The notes: generated by a model not told the origin, from the sequence alone. 64,000 nt of DNA from Tetragonia tetragonoides (GCA_038025085.1 CM076145.1:17962500-18026499); one strand, 5' to 3'. Shown: positions 13,001 to 22,149, numbered from the stretch's first letter. Made by a program: numbers and translations.

Positions 13001-16000
13001 AAAGATACCAAAACTGTTCTCTAAGCTTCCCCTACTACACATGGTCCATTTATAACTATAATGTCAACGCATGCAAAATATCGCTATTTCCAAGATGAGT
13101 TAGTTTTTTTTCCATCTTACTTGTAGTCTATGTTGCTCGGACTCAGCTGAGTGTCCAGTACCCATACCCATGTTGGACTCGGCTATTTTATGAAAGTTCT
13201 GCATGTTTTTCGCCTAAAATGGAGTATCCAATGTCCATACCCATGTCGGAGTGTCAAGTATCCGACACGGAAACTTGAGGCAAAATGAAGAGTACGAGCA
13301 ACAGAGCTTGTAGTGAAAGAGTTAATAGAGTTACAAGTCTCAATGTTCTCAAATTGCAAGACAGGGAAGAAGTCCTTTCCCTATTTCCCTAATTCAAGCC
13401 CGAGACAGATAAAATAAAACAGAGTAAGCAAACAAGCTACTAGGGTATATTAGATTATTTAGATAGACACCCAAGAAGCTCAATCTTCTTTTTCTAGAAA
13501 GATACCAAAATTGTTCTCTAAGCTTCCCCCCTTTTCTTCTACACATGATCCATATACAACTATGATATCAATGTTGGTACAGGCTCTCTTGAAGTATATT
13601 CTAAATCTTTTGTGTAGGAGGGGACCCTGACATTGTCCTAATTCTTTCCCTAATACCTTCTAAATTTTCTATTGGTTAACGGGCCGGTAGATTACTTTGT
13701 GTGCTTTTAATGTTCGCCAATTATGCTGGTCTATGAGAAGGGCATACAATCCAATATAACTTGAGAGTTGAGATGCAGGGGCTCTATATTGATCCTACAG
13801 TGCTATTTTACAAGGGCATGCTATCTGTTGAAGTGGGTTTGTGTCCCACATGGAAAGATTAAAGGGCCTTGAGCATACATATAAGGAAGTGGGTTACTCC
13901 ACCCATTGCCAATTGGTTTTGGGTTGGAACCTCACTTGTCTTGTATGTGTGCTCACTTGTTAAGGCCCAATTATTGAAATTTATCATGGTATAAGAGCGG
14001 GTTTTATTCTGACTTAATGTTACCTCTTATTGGCCCACGCGCGTGTGACTAGCCCATAGTAGGCTTTATTTGGTCCACGCTTCAGCGCATGATGGGTCTT
14101 TGCGTGAGGTGGGGTGTTGAAGTGGGTTTGTGTCCCACATGGAAAGATTAAAGGGTCTTGAGCATACATACAAGGAAGTGGGTTACTCCACCCATTGCCA
14201 ATTGGTTTTGGGTTGAAACCTACTTTATGTTATAAACACTCTCTTATGGGCCCAATTATAAAAGTTAACATGGTATCCTCATTGAAGATTTAATATGGTA
14301 TCAGAGCCCATGGTGAAGGTCCCCATGAAGAGGGCCCATTGAAGATGCAACTGGAGGAGGATTTGATGTGCTGTATGGAGTCAAGAAGGCCCACCAGTAT
14401 TATGTACCCATGTTAAGAAGGGTAGCCCATGAAGGGCATATTGAACCTCAGATTGAGGATGTTGACCTACCTCCAGATTGCCAAGTTGACAGAGACTCAC
14501 ATGTGAGGGGGAGTGATAAGAGTATAACCCACATGTGAGTGTCCCACATTGAAAGAATTGGAGAGAGTTGGATTGTATATAAGTTAGTGGGTTACTCCAC
14601 CTAATACCAATTGGTTTAAGGATGGAGCCCCACTGGGCTTATATGCAGTCTACTCGATCTCCTCCACGTGTGGGCCTGCAAGGGGTAGGCTCATTGAAGA
14701 TTTGATACTATCCATATCACTTGAGATGGAAATCAGAGATAGATTTCTTGTTGCCGATCATCTAACTTACCATTTCTCAAAGTACTCGGGCTTCTTTTTT
14801 TTAAGATCCAATGGTTATAACAGAAATGGCTGCTGGTTTTGCCATTTGTTCAAGAATTTGAACATTTAACTCTGATTGGTTGCTGCTACCAATTCACTAG
14901 ATCCGTTCATGGATGGCTGAATACAAGGAGGTAAACTAGTGACACTTGGTGAATACTGAATACTCTATCTGAGTTAAGACCTAGGTGGTATTAAACTGGA
15001 GGACCAATTCATTATTATAGCAATATTAGTCTTCATCTATCTGGTGTTTTGTTCATATAGTTTCTTTAACGTTATAACCAACTACCTCCAACATTTAAGA
15101 ACATTCTCCCTTTTCTTTTTTGGTGGTTAGGACTAAAAATAAAAACAAAAAGTTGCAGATTATGCACAAGTTAAGATCAGTTTTGCGTCCATTCTACTAA
15201 CCGCATTCCTAATTGCCAAATCCGTTTAAGCAGTAGAGGGATAACCCTGTTCCGAGAAGCATCACAACTAGACCTGTAAAACGGGTCGACCCAACGGGTT
15301 ACGGGTCGGGTCACTTCGGGTTCAGATCAGGTCGGTTATGGGTTGGTTTTTGGGTCGAATTCAATTTTTAGTTCATTTTACCGGGTTGTAAATGGGTTCG
15401 GGTCGAGAATGTTTTGTCAGGACCCTAAAAAACGGGTCGGGTCGGGTCGGGTCAGGTCAGCTTTTTACAGCTCTAATCACAACTAGACCTGTTAAACGGG
15501 TGGGCCCAGCGGGTTACAGGTCGGATCACTTCGGGTCGGGTCGGTTACGGGTTGGTTTTTGGGTCGAATCCTTTTTTAGTTCATTTTACCAGGTTGTAAA
15601 CGGGTTTGGGTGAGAAAGTTTTGTCAGAACCCTAAAAAACGGGTCGGGTTTTCGGGACGGGTTTTCAGGGCGGGTCAGCTTTTGACAGCTATAATCACAA
15701 CGTGACGGATGACAAAGCATAGCAGCTAGAAACAAAAAATGAAGCATTGCAATTATTGGCCTTAATATACACTGTGGGATAGCAGGCAATCACAATGAGA
15801 GTAACAAGTTACCAAGCTCATAGCGTTAAGATTTAAGTGCCTATGTATTCGAATGTTCATCTATTTTCTATACTTGGACAACCTACCATGTTTACAAGGT
15901 CATGGGTGGGACCGCCCATTAGGCTCAGTGAGTTCGGCCTTGAAAAAGGGCTGACATCGATTTGTAAAATTGAAGGCTTGGGCCAAGCCTGCTTGACAGT

Positions 16001-17655
16001 CCGCCCAACGGTGAAAAACTCATGCAAAGCCCAGCCCAAGTCTGCATTTGAACTTTCTTTTTTACCACCAAAACTATCAGCAAAAGAAGTCGTGCTAACA
16101 GGAAAGATTGTCCATGCCTTTGCTTTATGGGCAAGCGAAGCTTCCAAGATAGCCTGTTCCAACAGCTTTTTTATCATCACATCAAAATTAGAATAGAAGT
16201 GGAAGGGGACACATGAAGAAAATCTAGAGTCCCACAAGGCCACAATATATATGACAAAGAAGGTGGCAGGCATTTGCAGTTTGTAAACCTAAAGGATGAC
16301 TTCAAGCCTAAGGCCTCAATGTTTAAGTGTAGTTCTGTTAAATAACTGATCTAATGGCCGCACAGGTGCACACCAACACATAAATATTGGATTTCAACTT
16401 GGATTCACATCGGTCATGCAATACGAATGCAGATAGCCATAAGAGAGATCGGAGAAAGAAGGGCGGGATAATTTATAAAAAAGAAAAGCATCATATCTAA
16501 ATTTCCTCAAAAAATTGTTGACTGTTATTCAAATGAAAGAACATATACAACTCATTTATTCACAATGCTATAGTATTCTCTCACCTATTTGATCCTCGTA
16601 GAATATTCGATATTGATAATTTGTCAATGTCGCTGAAGACCAAATCAGGAGAGCTTTCCAACAATTTCCCTGTCCAATTAACAGGTACCAGAACTGCAAA
16701 TGCCAGTATCGCAATTGGAACAAATATTTTCAAGCTGCACGTAATGTTTTTCAACTTCACATCAGTAAATGTAATACATAATGATGCCAATCTGTCAAAT
16801 CAACAGCAAACTCAAGCAGCATAGTGTTTTTTCTTAAGATAGCATGGGTATCCAAGCTTTGGTTGACTAATCCCATGGGCCCTGAAGTTAACGACCAGGA
16901 AAATCTCCAGTGGCCCTGAGGGGACTCAAACCTAGGGCCTCTGGAATAATCTCAGAAGTCTTACACTCTTTCCAGCTGAGTTAACCCCTCAGGGTTTAAA
17001 CTCAAGCAGCATAGTTCCCGTGCACAGAATGTGCAATTAAGTTGCATGCATGTCAACAGCAAATAACAATGAAAACTGCACATGTCATTTTCTGTGATAC
17101 TTGTTAAGGCTAGAAGAGAAGGAAAGTAGGAGGGATCACCAAGGCCTGCTGGCCACCAAAACTGATTAAAAAAACATCTGAACAACACAGCAAGACAAGT
17201 ATCTCAATTCAATGCAGTGAAACCTCCCAATAGTAATCTAGTCCGAAGCCAGATTCCACGCAATCCAACACACTCCCACATGTTCAGATTTTTCACTGGT
17301 AAGAAGTTGGCACAATGAGTAACCGTCGTATACAAACTTACCCGAGACAATAAATTCGGATATAAGCCACAGAGTCAAGTCCAGCATGCTCAATAAGTTC
17401 AGGTTCTGGCATTGTCAGTGCCTCTGGCATCCAGTTCAGAAACCGTAAATACATTCTGAAATCCAGGTTGACAAACTTGGTCATAAATGCTCTAGAACGA
17501 GTTGGACTTCCTCGAAGTCCTTTTAGATACCATTTTGGGAAATATACTCTATCATTTACAGGTTGAAGCCGCAATATGGCGAAGGTGACGAGGAATAGTA
17601 ACGCAGACAAAAGATTTACAGTAGCTGAAACACCGATATCTTGAAGGGTAGCCAT
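1..17655 (-). CDS. OSCA1-like: CSC1/OSCA-type hyperosmolality- and stretch-gated calcium-permeable channel, 3' end off the left edge
   Basis: Ten coding exons on the minus strand: 17655-17342, 16734-16585, 11943-11808, 9389-9288, 8697-8578, 8421-8341, 7820-7480, 6079-5834, 3684-3360, 232-<1. All visible introns are GT-AG and phases agree, giving 682 codons. The family is usually about 770 residues, so the C-terminal tail is outside. The N-terminal transmembrane part (about 1-180) starts [11 protein letters not shown] and includes [17 protein letters not shown]. The cytosolic RRM-like domain (about 190-360) includes [22 protein letters not shown] and EWAPEP. The 7TM pore region (from about 365) includes [30 protein letters not shown] and [15 protein letters not shown]. 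Family knowledge: plasma-membrane cation channels opened by membrane tension or osmotic stress, giving calcium entry. No stop or frameshift is seen in the exons. The introns are swollen by mobile elements, the largest being 4.6 kb. Assignment to the OSCA1 clade rests on remembered similarity, not a tree. Confidence 0.95.
458..557. other. assembly gap, 100 N
   Basis: Exactly one hundred N, the usual placeholder for a gap of unknown size. It lies in intron 9 of the OSCA-like gene and does not touch a recognised exon. Confidence 0.99.
2599..2890. mobile_element. Tourist-like MITE (PIF/Harbinger type), copy 1
   Basis: A 292-base foldback element in OSCA intron 9. Its ends are inverted: GGTGGC at the left and ...AAGTAAACGCCACC at the right. 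The arms (GTAATCAC, CATTTTA) pair over the whole length. It is flanked on the right by TTA; the left flank reads AAA, so the target duplication is damaged. It matches a second copy at 24364-24658 in arms and length. It has no coding capacity. Confidence 0.8.
3360..3684 (-). CDS. OSCA-like coding exon 9
   Basis: Residues 497-605. It holds the most conserved pore-domain motifs: [44 protein letters not shown] and the [20 protein letters not shown] helix. The acceptor is TTGTAG/GATT. The donor CAG/GTATGA falls after a whole codon. Confidence 0.95.
4095..4127. repeat. 33-base poly(A) run
   Basis: Uninterrupted A tract in OSCA intron 8, shortly left of a LINE fragment. It may be the tail of an otherwise unrecognisable plus-strand retroposon; no body or target duplication was found for it. 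Confidence 0.9.
4167..4917 (-). mobile_element. 5'-truncated L1-type LINE, 3' end only
   Basis: 751 bases in OSCA intron 8, minus strand, beginning (3' end) with a T run that is the poly(A) tail. An 11-base target duplication TCATACTTACT stands at 4156-4166 and 4918-4928. Two out-of-frame fragments of the zinc-binding region after the reverse transcriptase are readable: [14 protein letters not shown] near 4.85 kb and [19 protein letters not shown] near 4.45 kb. It is dead: frame-broken and lacking the reverse transcriptase core. Confidence 0.88.
5834..6079 (-). CDS. OSCA-like coding exon 8
   Basis: Residues 415-496. It encodes [19 protein letters not shown], a hydrophobic helix [12 protein letters not shown], the [13 protein letters not shown] loop and another helix ending [13 protein letters not shown]. 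The acceptor is TTTCAG/G and the donor CTCA/GTAAGT. Confidence 0.93.
7480..7820 (-). CDS. OSCA-like coding exon 7
   Basis: Residues 302-414. It encodes the end of the cytosolic domain ([33 protein letters not shown]) and the first pore-domain helix ([19 protein letters not shown]). The acceptor is ACATAG/GAA. The donor AAAA/GTAAGT leaves two bases of a Lys codon. Confidence 0.94.
8341..8421 (-). CDS. OSCA-like coding exon 6
   Basis: Residues 275-301, 27 whole codons. It encodes [20 protein letters not shown], the family's GFxGLWG/VDxIDYY motif. The junctions are TTACAG/ACA and CAA/GTAAGT. Confidence 0.93.
8578..8697 (-). CDS. OSCA-like coding exon 5
   Basis: Residues 235-274, 40 whole codons. 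It encodes [16 protein letters not shown], then [12 protein letters not shown], a helical part of the cytosolic domain. The junctions are TGCCAG/GTT and AAG/GTATTC. Confidence 0.93.
8925..9050 (-). repeat. old tRNA-derived SINE remnant
   Basis: On the minus strand it reads a B-box-like AGTTCGAGGTCCCT followed by a body (TTTTCCTGGACATTAACTTC, GGGCCCGTGG) that matches the better preserved SINE at 16826-16997. Ends and target duplication are no longer clear. Intronic. Confidence 0.5.
9288..9389 (-). CDS. OSCA-like coding exon 4
   Basis: Residues 201-234, 34 whole codons. It encodes [14 protein letters not shown] and [15 protein letters not shown], the first strand of the RRM-like cytosolic fold. 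The junctions are TTTCAG/GTT and CAG/GTATGC. Confidence 0.94.
9930..10043. repeat. (AT)n microsatellite
   Basis: About 45 perfect AT units followed by ATAG-type degenerate units. It lies in OSCA intron 3, next to the 3' end of a LINE fragment, where microsatellites often grow from the tail. Confidence 0.97.
10060..11340 (-). mobile_element. decayed L1-type LINE fragment
   Basis: Minus-strand remnants of the region after the reverse transcriptase: [20 protein letters not shown] (about 10.72-10.81 kb) is the plant LINE motif GNG..VRFWED.W. Frames shift several times. Two long homopolymers, 25 G at 10674-10698 and 16 C at 11010-11025, lie inside. Limits are approximate because no target duplication was found. 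Confidence 0.65.
11407..11725 (-). mobile_element. 5'-truncated LINE stub
   Basis: 319 bases with the T-rich (tail) end at the left and the same 3' end as the LINE at 4167 (AAAGAATACAA...AGGACAAGAAGTCCTCC). A perfect 18-base target duplication CTCATCCATGAAATTCAT lies at 11389-11406 and 11726-11743. Inserted in OSCA intron 3. Confidence 0.9.
11808..11943 (-). CDS. OSCA-like coding exon 3
   Basis: Residues 155-200. It encodes [20 protein letters not shown] (third membrane segment) and RRPDQFT, the entry to the cytosolic domain. The junctions are CTTGCAG/A and ACG/GTAAGC, and it ends on a full codon. Confidence 0.93.
12761..13565. repeat. diverged tandem duplication, about 307-base unit
   Basis: Two copies in OSCA intron 2 share TGCAAAATATC, GATGAGTTAG, TTCTCAAATTGCAAGA, GGGTATATTAGAT and TTCTCTAAGCTTCCCC in the same order. 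Copy 1 is about 12761-13067. Copy 2 is about 13068-13565 and is longer because of a 180-base MITE insertion. No coding frame. Confidence 0.85.
13127..13306. mobile_element. 180-base MITE
   Basis: Inverted ends CTATGTTGCTCGGACTC and, reversed, CTCTGTTGCTCGTACTC. It is flanked by CTTGTAG at 13120-13126 and 13307-13313. The paralogous position in the other tandem copy (near 12.82 kb) has one CTTGTAG and no insert, which proves the ends. The superfamily is unsettled because the duplication is 7 bases. Confidence 0.85.
13826..14270 (+). mobile_element. TRIM (miniature LTR retrotransposon)
   Basis: Two direct repeats of about 160 bases, 13826-13986 and 14115-14270, both start TGTTGAAGTGGG, and the second ends AACA. 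A degenerate primer site TGGTATAAGAGC follows the first. A purine tract GAGGTGGGG precedes the second. The internal part is only 128 bases with no coding frame. No clean 5-base target duplication, probably because more units are joined downstream. Confidence 0.8.
14271..14705 (+). mobile_element. second TRIM internal domain plus third, diverged LTR
   Basis: After the second LTR comes a perfect initiator-Met primer site TGGTATCAGAGC (14296-14307), about 200 non-coding bases rich in CCCATGAAG, the polypurine tract GTGAGGGGGAG and a third LTR-like copy from 14514 (TGATAAGAG...GTGTCCCACA...GTGGGTTACTCCACC). It looks like an LTR-internal-LTR-internal-LTR array. The right limit is approximate. Confidence 0.65.
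15269..15475. mobile_element. hAT-type MITE, tandem copy 1
   Basis: 207 bases rich in GGGTCGGGTC repeats. Its ends TAGACCTGTAAAA and, reversed, TAGAGCTGTAAAA are inverted. It has the 8-base duplication ATCACAAC at 15261-15268 and 15476-15483. Non-coding, in OSCA intron 2. Confidence 0.88.
15484..15693. mobile_element. hAT-type MITE, tandem copy 2
   Basis: 210 bases, closely related to the element immediately to its left and sharing the middle ATCACAAC with it. A third ATCACAAC follows at 15694-15701. Ends TAGACCTGT and, reversed, TATAGCTGTCAAAAG. Confidence 0.88.
15702..16584. other. intron 2 stretch with nothing recognised
   Basis: An open minus-strand frame of 138 codons (16273-15857) exists here, but it has no recognisable domain and lies inside an intron. 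I see no element ends. Confidence 0.6.
16585..16734 (-). CDS. OSCA-like coding exon 2
   Basis: Residues 105-154. The acceptor is GTGCAG/CTTG. It encodes the transmembrane stretch [20 protein letters not shown] followed by [10 protein letters not shown]. It ends with two bases of an Arg codon before GTGAGA. Confidence 0.93.
16826..16997 (-). mobile_element. tRNA-derived SINE
   Basis: 172 bases in OSCA intron 1, minus strand. Near its start it reads an A-box-like TAACTCAGCTGGAAAGAG and a B-box-like GGTTTGAGTCCCC, the internal RNA polymerase III promoter. It ends in A6 and is bounded by a perfect 18-base target duplication AAACTCAAGCAGCATAGT at 16808-16825 and 16998-17015. The duplication and both boxes are seen; pol III transcription is inferred. 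Confidence 0.92.
17342..17655 (-). CDS. OSCA-like coding exon 1
   Basis: Residues 1-104. The ATG at 17655-17653 is the family start ([11 protein letters not shown]). It contains the first hydrophobic segment (about 12-30) and the conserved [10 protein letters not shown] and FLNWMPEAL motifs. The donor CTCGG/GTAAGT leaves two bases of a Gly codon that exon 2 completes. Confidence 0.93.
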
Positions 17656-19170
17656 TTTTCAAAAAGAAATGAATCACCTGCATATTGAAGGGGCTATTAG
17701 AAAGCTAGAAAGAGCAATAAATTAGTCTATACCACATTCATCAGAGGTGTGAATACCAAGAACGTCTACTCCTAGTGCTTTACGCTACCCCTTCTATAAT
17801 GTTATATACTGCGAACCTGTGCTTCATGTAACCCTCATATGACTTTGTTATACTGCTGAGTGTTTTCACTCTTCCATAACCTAAAAAGTAAAACTTTTGA
17901 TTTCATTAATGCTTAAACTATACGCGGTTGGGTTGTACAATCCAAAGGCAAAAGAACTGCTTATCATCTTGCATGTGATAGAAAATCCATATCCTCAATA
18001 GTTTGTACAGGGAAGCATGCTTTCGGATTATCTAAGACATACTCCATTTCCTTTTTCTTTCATCTAAGATTATCTAAAACACCGATGACAAAGTAACAAA
18101 TACATGGCCAGATCCATCCTGAAAAATCTAGGCATACTCCCTTTCCTTTTTCTTTTAACCCCTGCCCTTAAGATTGCTCCAGTGACATTGATACATAGCA
18201 TTCAAGTAATTGCTTGGTTTATGAACATGGCAATGCCTACCTTTTAACTTAAAACTAAGATAATATACTTCCCCTCATCATGTTGTAGTGCACAAACTAT
18301 GTGAATGGTCAAATAATCATGCTTCATGAACACAAAAAGGTACCAAAATTTAACTTTGAATAAGAAACAATTACTCAACAGATGAGTAGCTGAGAAATCC
18401 ACTCGGCTGAATGCATGCAAATTTTTCATGACAATCCTCTCAAGCCCTTTCTCTCTTCTCTAACTATATGTCAATGTGCATTTGCTACAGCTACTTTGAC
18501 TATAATCAACAAGCATCTCTAATTAACTAAAAGGAAAAAGAGAAGTGGAAAGAAACAACAAGAAGTTGAGAATCCTGCATGTCTAACCAACTGTATTATT
18601 TAAGTGACATAGGCCAAAGCTGAAAATTTTCAACATGTACTACCTGCTGTACATATCAAGCTTAACAAGCTAAGTAGCTAACAAGAAGAAAACAGAAAAA
18701 AGGTACCAATCATAATTCGTGAAAAACACAGTATTCAATTAGCTATCATTAGAAACAAACAATTGGGCAAACCCAATCAAAACCCAAACCTTAATTGTTT
18801 TTTAAGCTTCAATGCTACAATTGCTTCCAACCCCAGAAAAAATAAAATGCAAAAGACAAACCAACAACAGGGGAAAACCCAATCAGAACCCAAAAACTTA
18901 AAAACTCTCAAAAAACCATGGTGCTCTAAATTCTTGAAAACCCAGATAAAATTAACAATGGACAATACAAAGAAATTTGATTAATAAACTATGAACAATT
19001 AGTAGCACAAAATTCTATGCTTTCATTTCTTACTCAAACTAACATGAACAGAAAAACCCAGATCAAATAATATAATATAATGATGGAAATTAATCTGTAC
19101 TAATAATAATTGAAGTAGAAGAACTAAAGAAACGATGATGGGTAATTATAATTACCTGAATATTATTGTA
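17656..19170 (-). other. 5' UTR segments and 5' UTR intron of the OSCA-like gene
   Basis: Just upstream of the ATG there is a good acceptor, TATGCAG at about 17684-17678, leaving a 22-base leader. A matching donor TTCAG/GTAATT lies at 19156/19155. Together they suggest a 1.48-kb intron in the leader, which is common in plant genes. Splice signals are seen; transcription is inferred. I could not fix a TATA box or start site upstream of about 19.2 kb. Confidence 0.5.
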
Positions 19171-19411
19171 ATTCGGCGTTTCTGCTGTGTGTCTGTGACT
19201 GTCTGTGTGAGCCAAGTAAAATTGAAAGCAGGTGTTGATAAAGAAAAGAATAATAATGTGATGGTTACCGTAGTAAATTGTGTGTCATTTTTGTCAGTTT
19301 AGCCTTAATCACTAGTGCCTTCATTATGATATGATGGTTACCGTAGTTGGTTTTGCGTCTGAAGTCGGCACGTCGACTTTAACGTTGTGAAGCAAGCCCA
19401 CCTCTTCTTTC

Positions 19412-19579
19412 TTTTTCTTTTTTTTATTTCTTTTTTTTTTTTGTTTTTCGAAAAGGCAAGAAAGCCAAGATAATATCCTTAGGACACTATCCTAAGTAGT
19501 CCCTCCCTAACAAAGTAGTGAGGGACTGATCGAAAGAGTTCGACCAAAAGAGCAAATTAGGACAATTATGTCCAAAATT
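19412..19579 (-). mobile_element. very short LINE stub upstream of the OSCA-like gene
   Basis: 168 bases. The left side is T-rich (the tail) followed by GAAAAGGCAAGA, like the 3' end of the big LINE at 22039. A 17-base target duplication AGCCCACCTCTTCTTTC stands at 19395-19411 and 19580-19596. It lies about 250 bases upstream of the inferred first leader exon. Confidence 0.88.
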
Positions 19580-19596
19580 AGCCCACCTCTTCTTTC

Positions 19597-22025
19597 AAAA
19601 ATGGTGTTCCCTACTTATCACTCTATAAATAATTAAAGATTTTCCTTTTTTTTCCTTTGTTTTTTTTATAATCTTGGATTAAAAAAAAAAAAAAGAATAA
19701 AATTATACGGTAGTAGGAAATTTGGAGTTTTGGTCCGGAAGTATCTTAAACTCTTAAGCTTTCCACTTTTTGTGGGAAAGTACTTTACAAATTTTTCTCT
19801 TTTTTTTGTTAAAAAAATATTTTATCGTGATTGTAAGAGAGAGATAAACAGAGAAAGTGAGATAGAGAGATGGAGGCTCGCAACAAGACGTTACAAATTC
19901 TCGACGTCAAATTGGATTGAACCTCATAAGTCATGACTATGACTCTCACGGGTAAGGCGAAGCCAATATTTGAAAAGTAGCAGTGTCGGACGTGTTCGGA
20001 TTGAGAGTAATTATTAGGAGGTATTGGGTAATGGAGCAAACTAAAGGGTAAATGTCGAGGTGGTGGTGGGTGGTGTAACTTGGTGAATGATGAAAGGAGA
20101 AAAGAAGGAAATTGTTACCCCAAAGGAAGTAGGGTAACTATTACATTTCACGCCCAAATGGGGGTAATATTTACCCTCATTTCTCTCTACTCTATCCAAA
20201 ATCTAACACCTACACCTCCTCTTCCATCTCCTATCTAGCCTATAATCTAATTCGTTACCCCATTATCCGTTTACCCCTAAAGAAATTGATTAGCATTATT
20301 TTCTCTTTCATAGAGGCAAACTCATCAATTCTGGAGTCCGAAAAAAATATAATAGCAATCATTTTTTCGATGTAACTAAAATATCCCTAAAAGAGTCATG
20401 TTACATCTAACTTCTAAGCTTAGTCTTGACAATGTTCATGGTAGAAAATGCATGCTTACATGTTGTTTTAGAATCCTGAAGAGTTAGCACAACACGAATC
20501 ATTCTATCAACAAGAAGATATATAGCTGTTTCCCAGTTTCAGTCATCCTTGGCAAAGTTGTGACAGAGTTGGCGATTCGATAATTGCATGTCCTAACAAA
20601 CGTCTAAGTGAAAATGTCATAACTCATATGGAACTTGCATTTTTCTTACTTAGTGAAGTTTTCCAGATAATACTTGTTCACAAGATGACATATTTTATAT
20701 CAATATCAAATGACTTGAATAAGTTTTTGGGATCTAGTGCAACACTCAAATAAGAAGATCAACAATCCGCTCATCAAATCTAGAACTGATCTCTATTGCC
20801 CTTCATCTTGCATTTAAACCCTAGGTTGTTTAACAAAACGAAACACACCTTGTACAATTTTTAACATATCTTTAAAAGATGTTGAATTAGCCAAAGCATA
20901 AACAAGCATAAACAACAAGAGTATTCTGCCAAATTTCTTATTGAGATTCCATTACAGCTTCATCTAATTTCACAGCCGTAACACCATCTTGAAGTACAAG
21001 AGGAAATAGTTGGGGGAGATACAAAGATGAAGAGCTCATTTACCTTGAGTAACCCCTACATGAGTTGATTGAGTAGACTTCTTGTCACCTGTCGAATTTG
21101 GTGTGAGGTGAGTTGATGAATTCCTAAAATAGAGTTGACGAGCGGCAATCAAAGTTTCTCTAGCGGTAATATCATCTCTGATGTTTGAATTCGAGTTCGA
21201 CACATGTTGATTTATTAAAAGGACTTTTATTTATTTAATTAGTAGATATTTGACTTAGTTTTGGAGGTTTTTTTATTATTTAAATTTTTTTTATTGTTAT
21301 AAATTTCTAAAATTGCTTGGAGAGGAGGAAATTAGCCCAAATATAAAAGGGATCCCAAATTAATGGAAATGTGAATAAACATATACACTTAAAATTTGTT
21401 AAATAAAATCATGATAACATTTATGTGTTGTGTTCGTGAAAATATTTCGCCAAAGTATATTTTCAAATGAGGCGAGTAATATTTGGATGAAATTTCAAAT
21501 GAGGTTAAGAAAAAGTAATTCAGTTCTATTTAAATAACTTCAGTTTAGCAACAATTCAGAAATACGAAAAACCCTATCCTTATTTTCTCTCTCTAAACCC
21601 TAACCTCCATACAAGAGTGTTTTTTCAAGGCGATAATGGTTGACTTTTGATTATTCTCGACCTGCAATCATTGTTCTTATTGTTTTCCTTTGTTGTTTGC
21701 TTTAATTTTTGATATTTTGCTTAGTTTTAATAATATTATCCCTTCGTTTATGGGAGTAGTTCTATTCATTGTTTTAAGACTTTTTTTTTATCTCTTATGT
21801 TGTAAGAGTTTTGTAGTTTTGCTGGAATGAAGATCCGAAAGACCGTACATATTTCTACTTCAACGAATCTATATCATCAGCCGCAATCTCTATCATAAAA
21901 GATTTTATTCCATCGATTATTATACATAGTTGGATTTCTGCTTTGGTTTTAGAGCCGAACATCAGAAGCAAAATTAATAAATTGAAGAAGATATTGTGTA
22001 CGGTTATTCTAGATCATTCATCGAT
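19597..22025. other. intergenic DNA between the OSCA-like gene and the big LINE
   Basis: AT-rich, with no supported gene. It includes a GGGTAA-rich stretch near 20.03-20.29 kb with weak inverted symmetry, possibly a decayed MITE, and a hAT-like coding relic near 20.4 kb (listed separately). Otherwise I see nothing. Confidence 0.5.
20350..20580 (-). pseudogene. possible C-terminal relic of a hAT-type transposase / zinc-finger protein
   Basis: One minus-strand frame reads KHAFSTMNIVKTKLRS before a stop (about 20.45-20.41 kb), resembling the ERxFSxMxxVKTxLR(N/S) motif of hAT dimerisation domains, preceded by RVVLTLQDSKTTC. Stops and shifts surround it, and no terminal repeats were found. The call rests on one motif and stays tentative. 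Confidence 0.4.
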
Positions 22026-22149
22026 AAGAAATGAGTCATTTTTTTTTTTTTTTTTTTGAGAAGGCAAGATAGGGGTTAACCTAAAGTGTCATTTACCAAT
22101 AAATCGGTAATTGACTACTCAAAAGGAGTTGACCAAGTGTAGAGAGTAG

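Noticed and set aside
15857..16273. 138-codon minus-strand frame in intron 2
   Set aside because: No recognisable domain, no splice context, inside an intron; probably chance or a decayed element.
16930..16997. tRNA-like sequence with A and B boxes, considered as a tRNA gene
   Set aside because: It does not form a full cloverleaf and continues into a SINE body with an 18-base target duplication.
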